64,000 nt of DNA from Megalobrama amblycephala. Its lineage: Eukaryota; Chordata; Actinopteri; Cypriniformes; Xenocyprididae. Location of the stretch: positions 27,243,356 to 27,307,355 of the forward strand of contig NC_063054.1 of NCBI RefSeq assembly GCF_018812025.1. The letters run 5' to 3'. Numbering within the stretch: the first letter of the stretch is position 1; each line of letters begins with the position of its first letter. Under the pieces are notes generated by a model that ran no database searches, had not been told where the DNA came from, and was given only the letters and a program-made list of their open reading frames with translations. Shown here piece after piece: positions 54,953-64,000 of the stretch. Position numbers and translations under genes: made by a program.

Positions 54953-57903
54953 CTATATGAGACTCTCAACAGTTTTATAAGCCTGTGGTGGATCCTCAAT
55001 ATCTGAGGTACTAAAAATTAAAATAGACAAAAGAGTTAAACAGGTGCAATAAATTGATAAATAACAGTAATGATGTAAGAACTTAAGATATAATTGCTAA
55101 ATAAGCCATTTCTCACCTGTTCAGTTTAAACTTGTTAGCTGAAAACAAAAAGACATATAAATTAGCATTTTAGTTCATTTTGAGTATATTACTAAAGAAT
55201 TATATGGAAGAACAAATTCTAGTTAACAACATATGAAATACTGGATCGTATGTAGCAATTTAAAAAAAATGACTCACCTTTACTCCTTAGTCTCTTCAGT
55301 ATCCAGTAGACTAAGAACAGACTGGAGCTGCTGACAATACCTGCAACTCCAAGAGTCACTTCTGTCGCTTTGATAAGTGATGCAGAAGGATCAGGAAGTG
55401 CTGAAAATACAGATAAAAGGAAAGCTGTAGAATGTTTTTCTCACTTCATCACTGAAATCACATTCCACAACGATCAATGTTAGCTGTTTACCTTGACACA
55501 CTGCCACTTCCCCTGACCAGCTCCCATTGAGGTTGCACATCACCTCATTACTGATAAGTTGGTAGCCATCAAGACAGCTGAAGGTGCAGATGGTGCCGAA
55601 GGTGTGTTTTTCAGATGAGCAGTTCATATGCCCGTTGATTGGCTCAAAAATTTGTGGGCAGACCACTGCTACAGAGTTGAAAAAGACAAAGTATTTTGTA
55701 TGATAAAATTCACTTAGACTTAAAGACTAGTTTACGATAAATCAACCTGTAAATCCATAAAAGAGACAATAGTTTGTTTATTACCTTCACAGTGAGGTGG
55801 TTCCTGACTCCACTTTGCAGTTTTTGTACAGCTGATCTCTGAAGCCCCCTGGAGGAGGAATCCTTCTTCACAAATGAAGCTGCATTTGCTCCCATAACTA
55901 AAGCTTGAAGTACATTTCAGCTTTCCATTGACAGGACTGTCAAGGGCCGGGCAGTGAAGAACTGAGTAGTAAGATAAAAAATTATGTAATAAATTAAAAT
56001 TGTATAGAAAAATATAATTAAAACTAAACAGTAATATTTAAAAAAAAAAAAAAAATAAAAATAAAAATGACAAAAGTTGACATAACAAAATGACAAATTA
56101 AAACTAAAAATATAAAAATAAAGCTAGAAATAAAAGCTATATAAAAGTCAACTCACGTTCACAGGTTGGTGGCTTGCTTGACCACTCCGTTGTAGAAGTG
56201 CATCTTGTTGTACTGGAGCCCTTTAGTTCATAACCTTCCTCACAGGAGTATTCACACTGAGAGCCATATGAGAAATCAGTAGGATCAGAGCACTGGACGC
56301 TAGCATGATCTGGTGGGGTGACGTCCTCCAGTTTGCATTTTACAACTGAAAAACAGAAAACAGGACCATGAATAAACTCATGTGCCTAGTTTTAAAGAAC
56401 TAAGAGCTGACGTGCAACTAAACATTATGTAAAAACATGACCCTTCTTACTTTCACAAGTGGGCTGTGAATTATTCCAGTGTCCTGCTGCTCCACAGAAC
56501 AGTGTAGAGGAGCTGGAGTCTCGCAGCTTGTATCCTTTTTCACATTCAAACTCACAAGTGGATCTGTAGCTGAATCGGCCCATCGGATGATTACACCGCA
56601 TTACACCATCCTGTGGTTTGTTCAGCTCTGGACACTGAACAACTGTATTCACAGACATTTCAAAGAAAATTAATTTTAGCAGTTTTGAACAGAATATGTA
56701 AATGTTCCCAAGTGTAAATTCAACTCACGTTCACAGGTTGGTGGTTTGCTTGACCACTCCATTGTAGAAGTGCATCTTGTTGTACTGGAGCCCTTTAGTT
56801 CATAACCCTCCTCACAGGAGTATTCACACTGAGAGCCATATGAGAAATTTCCATTGAGATGAGAGCACTGGACACGAGCATGATCTGTTGGTGTGGCTTC
56901 ATTTGGTTTGCATTTTACAACTGAAAAGCAAAAACAATTTAACATACTTACATTTCACTTTTCAATGTCAACACAGATAAAGTCAGCAGTATCTGGAGAA
57001 TTACTACCCACCATGTTCGCATTGTTCTCCATAGAAACCTTTAAAGCATGAGCATGTATGGTTGTTTATGGTTTCTACACACTCTCCATGACCACTAACA
57101 CAAGAGTCATCCTTGCAGGACGCTGAGGGTGAAAAAGTGCACAACTATTCATTGATGGTTGCAATTATACAACGAATACAGCAGAATTACTCTTTTTTTT
57201 TTTTATTTCAATTAAAAATACATTGGTTAGAAGATCTTACAACACTTTATAAATGCTTTAAGTCTACCTACCCGTGTAGCACAGTGCAGTCTTCTCCTTT
57301 GAGCAGGATTCATCATTCCATTTGCCTTCATCTTTCTCTCTTTTAATATACATTTCCACACAGTCTTCATTATTTCCTCCGTTATTGGGTTCCTTATCTG
57401 CCCAGTTCTCAGCTTCCTTGGTAAGTGTCTTGTTAGTTCCCACCCAGGTCCACCTGCCCTCAGTTTTACGAATGCCAATCCAGTAATATCCACTGACTTT
57501 TGGAAGGATGTTGTTGAGGTGAGAAATCTCCTCTTTGTTCTGGATAGCCACCATGTCAGTGTACTGCTGCCTGCACCATTGTCTGGCATGTACCCAGTTC
57601 ATTTTGGAGTCGGAGTAATGGTATGACCAGCCTTCAGTGCCTCTCCATATGTTTAGCGCTGCAGAATTAAACCATTGCAACTTTGAATGAACTGTTTACA
57701 GATTATATTTACTCAGTAGAGTTTATACACTAGAATAGTTTACTTTCTTACCTGAAGAAATAACAACAAGAAAGGCAAAAAATTGCAAAGGTACATGGTC
57801 GCAAACGCCCTGCAAAATTAAAGAACTGTATCAATTGGATGAACATAATATTTATTGATACTAAAATTATAGAAATTAATATTTTAAATGCTTTACTTAC
57901 CAT
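54953..57903 (-). CDS. sele: E-selectin-like adhesion receptor
   Basis: Minus-strand coding exons: 57903-57901 (ATG ending exon 1), 57809-57752 (signal peptide, [11 protein letters not shown]), 57658-57272 (C-type lectin), 57122-57012 (EGF), CCPs 56920-56729, 56642-56451, 56345-56157, 55961-55785 and 55668-55492, membrane exon 55400-55278, tail exons 55138-55117 and 55010-54953. They total 1689 nt, 562 residues, in frame. The lectin domain has all expected calcium and ligand residues ([25 protein letters not shown]). The membrane span is near residues 507-528. The tail ([25 protein letters not shown]) has the Ser/Glu/Tyr pattern of E-selectin tails. CCP1 and CCP3 are close copies ([13 protein letters not shown]). 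Five CCPs here against six in human. Family role: cytokine-induced endothelial receptor for leukocyte rolling. Position last in the cluster fits SELE. Confidence 0.9.
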
Positions 57904-58010
57904 TGTCAGCAATGTACAGAAATGGTCCTGTTGACAGTCGTCTCTGTAGGTCTTTATTAATATGAAGGTTCTGATTTGAGATTCTAGTCTGGGAATCACT
58001 GTGCTGCTGC

Positions 58011-58071
58011 CTTTATATTGGAGTTCGGCTATGGTTCAGGACTTCCCTTCCCGGATCCATTTGTGACATCA
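58011..58071 (-). promoter_or_regulatory. E-selectin-like core promoter (TATA, kB-like and ATF-like sites)
   Basis: On the minus strand, reading toward the gene: TGACATCA-type element (palindromic pair to TGATGTCA, 58064-58071), a kB-like GGGAAGTCC (58039-58047) and TATAAAG (58011-58017), about 108 bases upstream of the ATG. Human E-selectin carries a TGACATCA ATF element and NF-kB sites in the same order before its TATA box (established knowledge). Function here is inferred from that match. Confidence 0.6.
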
Positions 58072-58589
58072 GCAAATATAAGCAGTGGAATTCTAGTCTC
58101 TGGAAATACCCCTGTCTAACACTGATCAAACAGGAAACTGTGTTCACTTTCATTGGGGGTGGAGAGTGGGGGGTTTAACATTCTCAAGGTGTTAGTGTGA
58201 GGAAATGACCTCTCAGGAAATGTTGTTGAGCTGTTGGACTGATACGGCCACTGCAGGATACTTTATTTATACTTTTGACAAATTATCATGTACAGTAATC
58301 TAACATTTCTCCTATGCATCTCCTATCCAATTGTTTCAAATCAATCAACTGAATATGTAACTTTAAAGGAACAATTCTGATGTTCACTTTTCACAGTTCC
58401 TGTGAATATCTTCAGCTCAGTTTATAAAGGAAAGAGAGAGACAATATGGGTCGAGAGGGGCAAAAGTAGTAATTGTCATGTTTCCAGTAATAATTTGGCG
58501 CCTTTACTGTATCTTCCATGGAAATACAATTAATGGTAAGTTTTACTTTTACTCAGTGAAGTGAATGTCACATAAATATGTCAAGCATA
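58072..58589. other. upstream flank of the E-selectin-like gene
   Basis: No gene seen. Moderately AT-rich, apparently unique, with no clear element borders. Confidence 0.5.
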
Positions 58590-59463
58590 CAGTACAGTCC
58601 AAAAGTTTGGAACCACTAAGATTTTTAATGTTTTTAAAAGAAGTTTCGTCTGCTCACCAAGGCTACATTTATTTAATTAAAAATACAGTAAAAAACAGTA
58701 ATATTGTGAAATATTATTACAATTTAAAATAACTGTTTTCTATTTGAATATATTTCACAAAGTAATTTATTCCTGTGATGCAAAGCTGAAATCATTCTAA
58801 TATGCTGATCTGCTGCTCAAGAAACATTTAATGTGTACAATTGTACAAAATATTTTTCAGGATTATTTGATGAATAGAAAGTTCAAAAGAACAGTGTTTA
58901 TCTGAAATCTAATCTTTTGTAACATTATAAATGTCTTTACTGTCACTTTTGATTGATTTAATGCATCCTTGCTGAATAAAAGTATTAATTTCTTTAATTT
59001 CTTTTAAAAAAAATAAAAATAAAAATTCTTACTGACCCCAAACTTTTGAACGGTAGTGTATAATGCTACAGAAGCTTTGTATTTCAGATGAATAGAAAGT
59101 TCAAAAGAACAGCATTTATCAAGGAATCCTGAAAAAAAAAAGTACACAACTGTTTTCAACATTGAAAATAATCATAAATGTTTCTTGAGCAGCAGATCAG
59201 CATATTAGAATGATTTCTGAAGGATCATGTGACACTGAAGACTGGAGTAACGATGCTGAAAATTCAGCTTTGCATCACAGGAATAAATTACTTTTTCAAA
59301 TATATTTAAATAGTTCACAGTTATTTTAAATTGTAATAATATTTCACAATATTACTGTTTTTTACTGTATTTTTAATTAAATAAATGTAGCCTTGGTGAG
59401 CAGACGAAACTTCTTTTAAAAACATTAAAAATCTTAGTGGTTCCAAACTTTTGGACTGTACTG
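58590..59463. mobile_element. long palindromic non-autonomous element
   Basis: Ends CAGTACAGTCCAAAAGTTTGG and its reverse CCAAACTTTTGGACTGTACTG. The arms pair over roughly 270 bases each (CTGCTCACCAAGGCTACATTT against its reverse). The centre carries another terminus type (CCCCAAACTTTTGAACGGTAG at ~59036). Non-coding. Fragments of the family lie at 2750-3000 and 8690-8880. Confidence 0.82.
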
Positions 59464-60690
59464 TTATGATTATTAGGACAATGAATTAAATCTATATATT
59501 GATATTAAACAAAAGTAATAAGAACAAAAGAACTTCTAAAGAACAGAGGTATTACTCAGAACTTTCATAAAATATTTACAACTCAATTTAATTCAATTCA
59601 AAAGCAGGAAAGTAATCAGTGTGTGAGAGACAAATTTGTTGAAATAAAACCTAGCTGGGCTGTTTAAAAATTTACTTTGTTAAAAAGCTGTTATTGTTCT
59701 TAAGCTCCCCAGAGGTTTCTCGTTTTAAAGCTTTATTTGAGACCTTGACCCTTCTCGGATGCCACACAGTTCAGTGTGTTTTCACAGTGTTGTACCAGCT
59801 TCCGTATTACAGAAATAGTTACTAAAGGGCACCGGAAAATGACTAGTGAGCAAAGAACAGAAAATTAAATAATGAATTCATGTCAAAATAATATGTGACT
59901 GATATCTTATCTAATATTTTATAATATTAACGTTCATACAAACATATCCATTTAAAAACAAATCTAATATAAACACTCAAATTGAGGATGGTTGTTTTTA
60001 TCATTTTTATTTGTTAAATTATCAATGTGTGGATTCATTTGACTACAATGTAGGCTAATCATCACACACGAGACTGAACTAGAATGTAGAATTAATTAAT
60101 TCAAATGATTTCTTCAACTATGGCACTCTTGAAACTGTGGAAATGACGGTGCAAATGACATTTGAAAAATGTTTGTCAGACTTCATTGATTTTCTTTATT
60201 AATATTTTTATGCTTAATTTGACAATTACAGCCTGTGGAAACATGGCACACAATAAAAATACTCTGCTAACACAAGCTATTTACCTTGGTTTTTTCTTTG
60301 TTTTCTCCACACACATCAACGCTCAAATTTAATCTCAAACGTGATCTTCGCTGACACTGTTGTCTCCTTGGTAAACAAATTAATGTAAACACTTATTTTG
60401 GCCCAAATGGATCTGATAGGCCAGGCTAAATGACGTCAAACCCGAGGGACAGCAATTAAAACAGTATAAAACATTTTCTGAAAATTTGAAATGTAAAGAA
60501 CTACATATTGTACATGTGTTTATTTTATTAGGAAAATACATAAGAAGAAGTGGGCTCAATGTAAACCAATTTTTTCACATTTTATAAAAGACTTTAATTT
60601 ATATGTAAATCTTTTGGAACAAACCAAAAACAAAAAAGCACTGAAAACATTTAATGCTCTGAAACCACTGAAATGTATGTAATATTTCCT
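59464..60690. other. intergenic spacer, no gene seen
   Basis: AT-rich sequence without recognisable exons or complete elements. Confidence 0.55.
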
Positions 60691-60692
60691 TT

Positions 60693-60770
60693 TTCTTTTT
60701 CTTTCTTTCTTTCTTTCTTTCTTTTTCCCCCCTTCTTTCTTTTTTCCCCCCTTCTTTCTTTTTTTCCCTG
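60693..60770. repeat. (CTTT)n-type pyrimidine microsatellite
   Basis: CTTT repeats followed by CCCCCCTTCTTTCTTTTT runs. The minus-strand open frame across it (Lys/Glu-rich) is an artefact. Confidence 0.9.
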
Positions 60771-60949
60771 GCAGCTAATGTTAATATGATAATGTGAATA
60801 TGTAATACCTCTTGTTCTTGTGGCTTTAAATAAATTATAATAAAAAAAACATTATAAAACATTTTCAAACAACAAATACTGGACAATGATTGTGACCATT
60901 TAAGTTTTTAGAATGTAATAATGAAAAATGTTAGTGAACATAATGAATC

Positions 60950-61382
60950 AGTGTATCGAATCAGCTGTTCGGAGTGCCAAAGTCCCGTGATTTCAGCAGT
61001 TTGGCGGTTTGACAAGCGATCCGAATCATGATTCGATACGCTGATTCATTGTGCTCCGAAGCTTCCTGAAGCAGTGTTTTGAAATCGGCCATCACTATAT
61101 AAGTCATTATTTTGTTTTTTGGCACACCAAAAAATATTCTCGTCGCTTTATAATATTAATATTGAACCACTGTACTCACATGAACTGATTTAAATATGTT
61201 TAATGGATCTTGAGAGAGGAAATGTTATTGCTGGCTATGGAGGCCTCACTGAGCCATCGGATTTCAACAAAAATATCTTAATTTGAGTTCCGAAGATTAA
61301 CGAAGGTCTTACGGGTGTGGAACGGCATGAGGGTGAGTAATAAATGACATTATTTTCATTTTTGGGTGAACTAACCCTTTAA
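60950..61382. mobile_element. TTAGTTCACCC MITE, one arm
   Basis: Runs from the GATTCGATAC centre region to CATTTTTGGGTGAACTAACCCTTTAA at its right end, matching 40737-41094; the left arm is missing. Confidence 0.75.
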
Positions 61383-61690
61383 GCCCTATGTTTAGTACAT
61401 TTTCTTTAAATGATTACAACAAATTAGAAAGGTCAAGAAAGTGCCAAAGAACAGTCCAGTAAGGTGTGGGAGTCACTATCAAGTGCCATTTATAGGTGGG
61501 ACATTTCTGACACATGGTCACAGGAGCACCTGGTGTGAGAAGAAGGCAAGATTATTTGCTTTAGTAATCTTATAAAGTAAAGTAGAATCTCAAATCAGAA
61601 CCTTCATATTAATAAAGACCTACAGAGACGACTGTCAACAGGACCATTTCTGTACATTGCTGACAATGATAAGTAAAGCATTTAAAATAG
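61381..61690 (+). pseudogene. orphan copy of E-selectin-like flank and first exon
   Basis: Bases 61381-61505 match 54165-54300 (3' flank of the E-selectin-like gene). Bases 61582-61690 match the reverse of 57990-57882, that is exon 1 with its ATG and intron start (TAGAATCTCAAATCAGAACC ... GACAATG). Here exon 1 points along the plus strand. The donor GTAAGT has become ATAAGT, the TATA/kB region is not conserved and no selectin exon follows within the window, so it cannot make the receptor. Confidence 0.75.
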
Positions 61691-61994
61691 AGCTGCACGA
61701 TTAATCATATCGCAATCGCAATGTCAAGCTTGTGCGATTATATGACGCAAAATGCTGCGATTTTATGAAATAAAATAATAATAATAATTTAATAAATAAA
61801 TAAATACATGTGTGGACACGACAACCCATTCTCTGAGAGCCGTTTGCCCATTTTATACACCGCTAACAAAAAGAAGACCAGTCAGTTTCAGTTTAAGCAG
61901 TGGCACGTGTGGCGCGCATGGTCATGTCATGACTTTTTCCGGTGTGCAGCGCAGTGAACAGGTAGATGGATGCGGAGCAAACGGTCACTGAACT
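61691..61994. repeat. GAGCTGCACGATTAATC-type dispersed repeat and spacer
   Basis: Starts GAGCTGCACGATTAATCATATCGC, a sequence type common as a dispersed repeat in fish genomes, followed by an AAT/AATA-rich stretch and unassigned spacer. Confidence 0.45.
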
Positions 61995-62250
61995 GGGGCC
62001 TGTACCATGAAGCTGGATTAGCTGGCTAGCCAGGTAAGTTTCAGATTAGTTTGCGCCAATCCTGGGTTTTAGGTACTATGAAAGTTGCTCGTCTTAAATC
62101 AGTCTTCGTTGCCATGGTATCTGACGCTGCACGGCTAACCTGCTCCGGGGCAGGTTATGTTCTGGATTCGAGATCTCAGACTGAAGTTTGACCAATCAGC
62201 TGTGAGCAAAGAAATATAGGTGACGTAACTAATCCACAGCGTCTGTTGCA

Positions 62251-63642
62251 ATGGCTTCACCTTTTCTTCCGAATCCTGTAGACATCTCCGCGCAAATTGT
62301 TAGACGAGCACTTCGTAGAGAAAGAGTTTTTAGGGACAGACAAAATCCCCTTGCTTTCCCTGAGACTTATTTGTATGAAAGATATAGATTTTCCGCGGAA
62401 GGAATCTCTTACATTTGCGAACTTCTTGAGCCTCACATAAGAAATGCGACACGTCGAAGCCATGCCCTTACTGTACCGCAAATGGTATGTATTGCGTTGC
62501 GGTTTTTTGCGAGTGGTACATACTTGTATGCAGTCGGTGATGCGGAGAACCTAGGGAAAAACACGGTTTGTCGAACCATTCGCAAGTTGGTCCTCGCGCT
62601 GCAGGGGTACATTAACAGCTTCATTGTGTTCCCCGGACATTTATCGACCATGTCCTTAAAAGAGGGCTTTTATAAAATTGCCGGTAAGATATAGGTTATT
62701 GATAGAGTGACATCACATTAACAAATTTAACCTTTTACATTTAAAAAAAAAATCACTTTGAGTAGCTACCTAAACGTATTGTACAAAAAAAGTACATGTT
62801 AATGATTTTAAATGTTGATTATTATTTTAATCTTATGGTAGGATTCCCTAGAGTCATAGGAGCACTAGACTGCACACATGTTGCAATCTCCACAGCTCTA
62901 GGAGAACATGAGGCAGATTATGTGAATAGAAAATCCTTTCACAGCCTCAATGTTCAGGTAGGCCTACATGTGAGATGACTTTATTTTCAGTGAGATGAAT
63001 CTTTAAATGAATAGTAACATTAACATATGAAAATGATGTACTGTACATTTAATCGGCAGATGACTTGTGATCATGAATGTATGATCACAAGCTTGGATGC
63101 CAAATGGCCTGGCTCAGTGCATGACTCAAGAATTTTCCGTGAGTCTGTGTTGTGTCAGCGCTTTGAGGAAGGTAAGCTACATTTAGTACAGTACAGTACA
63201 CTTAAAGTGTCCATTTAAATTGTGACAGCAAATCCTACACAATTTTCCCATTTTATGTTCTATGACAGGGCTTTTTGATGGCCTGTTGGTAGGAGACAGG
63301 GGTTATGCATGCCAGAGGTTTTTGCTAACCCCCTATCCTGACCCTCAGCCAGGGCCACAAAACCGCTTCAATGTGGCCCTCAGTAAAACCAGGGTCAAGA
63401 TCGAGATGACCTTTGGCATCCTAAAGGCACGTTTCAACTGCCTTCGGCGTTTAAGAGTGTCACCAGAGAGAGCATCACAGATTGTAGCTGCATGTGCCAT
63501 TCTGCATAATATAGCTACAATCAGAAAGGAGCGATTACCACCACAGAACCAACATCTCCCCGATGAAATTGACCCAATCACACTTGACCACCCAGCTGGC
63601 GCAGCTGTCAGAGATGCAATTACCATACAATATTTCACTTAA
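62251..63642 (+). CDS. Harbinger transposase / HARBI1-like nuclease
   Basis: Four exons: 62251-62683, 62842-62957, 63060-63171 and 63269-63642, all GT-AG and in phase, giving 344 residues (HARBI1-type proteins are about 350). Catalytic acidic residues: Asp in GALDCTHV (exon 2), Asp in [10 protein letters not shown] (exon 3) and Glu in KIEMTFG (exon 4), with VGDRGY and ACAILHN also matching the DDE_Tnp_4 family. The N-terminal part has an HTH-like region ([17 protein letters not shown] ... [10 protein letters not shown]). No stops or frameshifts. Role: cut-and-paste transposition at 3-bp TWA targets with a Myb-like partner. An AATAAA directly follows the stop. A domesticated host HARBI1 is less likely because element termini and the partner lie alongside. 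Confidence 0.9.
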
Positions 63643-63784
63643 TAAAAGCACATTGAAACTCACATTGAAAGACATAGGTCTTTTGTGTAGGTGTTTTATT
63701 GGTTTTGTGGCTATGGGAGGGAAAAAGAGCAAGAAAGTTGCATGAATAAATATTCATATATTGTGTTCATAAAGTGTAACATGG

Positions 63785-63943
63785 TTAATAAAGTTCACAT
63801 ACTGAGATATTCGTTTCAAGCTGTTTGATCTCCAGTTTAATTTTTTTAATTTGGAGTCTCCTAAGCTCACAGTCTAGCTCCTTCAGTGTGCAGTCCAATT
63901 CAAGGCTCCTTTTGTAAAGGGCCCTGACAGAGTCCGTTTCTAC
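63785..63943 (-). CDS. C-terminal exon of the Harbinger Myb/SANT-like partner (partial)
   Basis: Reads from a TTTCAG acceptor at 63945-63944 to a stop at 63785. The ~52 residues are Leu/Lys/Glu-rich with heptad-like spacing (LYKRSLELDCTLKELDCELRRLQIKKIKLEIKQLE), as in the C-terminal coiled coil of Harbinger-associated Myb-like proteins. The DNA-binding exon would lie beyond 64000. Its stop is about 140 bases from the transposase stop. Confidence 0.5.
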   Translation of the reverse strand, partial: VETDSVRALYKRSLELDCTLKELDCELRRLQIKKIKLEIKQLETNISVCELY

Positions 63944-64000
63944 CTGAAACATAATTCCACCACAAACAATCATTACAAGTTTTCTGGAGGTTAATGAAAT

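Larger units (their letters stand above)
61995..64000. mobile_element. Harbinger (PIF) element, right end outside the window
   Basis: Begins about GGGGCCTGTACCATGAAGCTGG. It encodes an intact Harbinger transposase on plus and, tail to tail, the end of a minus-strand coiled-coil protein. Two convergent genes, transposase and a Myb/SANT-type DNA-binding protein, is the standard Harbinger plan. The other terminal repeat must lie beyond 64000. Confidence 0.8.

Noticed and set aside
60599..60886. Lys/Glu-rich 95-residue minus-strand frame
   Set aside because: Produced by the CTTT microsatellite.

Overview
The window is vertebrate nuclear DNA, most likely from a cyprinid or related ray-finned fish. 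The genes have small phase-1 exons with GT-AG introns. The DNA between and within them is packed with fish-type repeats: palindromic MITEs ending TTAGTTCACCC, Tc1, hAT, Harbinger and DIRS elements, and AACGTT-rich minisatellites. The gene order is an lmx1a-type LIM-homeobox gene followed by three selectin genes. This matches human chromosome 1q, where LMX1A and the SELP-SELL-SELE cluster are linked and the three selectins share one strand.

Layout. 1-11.3 kb (+): an lmx1a-type gene, missing its 5' end. 11.3-16 kb: downstream flank with MITEs and possible conserved non-coding DNA. 16.0-29.3 kb (-): a P-selectin-like gene with 13 CCP/sushi exons, most arranged as repeated triads of very similar exons. 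30.0-34.5 kb (-): an L-selectin-position gene in which an EGF-CCP exon pair is present three times in tandem. 36.4-43.4 kb: a large composite of nested DNA elements with a THAP-like fragment and a ~160 bp minisatellite. 45.6-46.5 kb: a probable solo LTR. 46.5-54.0 kb: a palindromic element interrupted by an apparently complete DIRS-type tyrosine-recombinase retrotransposon. 54.5-58.1 kb (-): an E-selectin-like gene with a recognisable cytokine-type promoter. 58.1-61.7 kb: repeats, plus an orphan inverted copy of the E-selectin-like first exon. 62.0-64.0 kb: a Harbinger element with an intact four-exon transposase (+) and the convergent end of its likely DNA-binding partner (-), which runs off the window.

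How it fits together. The selectins are leukocyte/endothelial/platelet adhesion receptors that bind fucosylated, sialylated glycans through an N-terminal C-type lectin domain carried on an EGF-CCP stalk. All ectodomain exons join in phase 1, so whole domains can be duplicated without breaking the frame. Two of the three genes have visibly done this. Later transposon insertions (Tc1, a CACTG-ended element, a solo LTR) landed in the duplicated introns. The paralogous introns keep the empty sites, so the exon duplications can be ordered before the insertions. I assembled exons by hand from splice signals and reading phase; all three selectin models and the Harbinger transposase close in frame.
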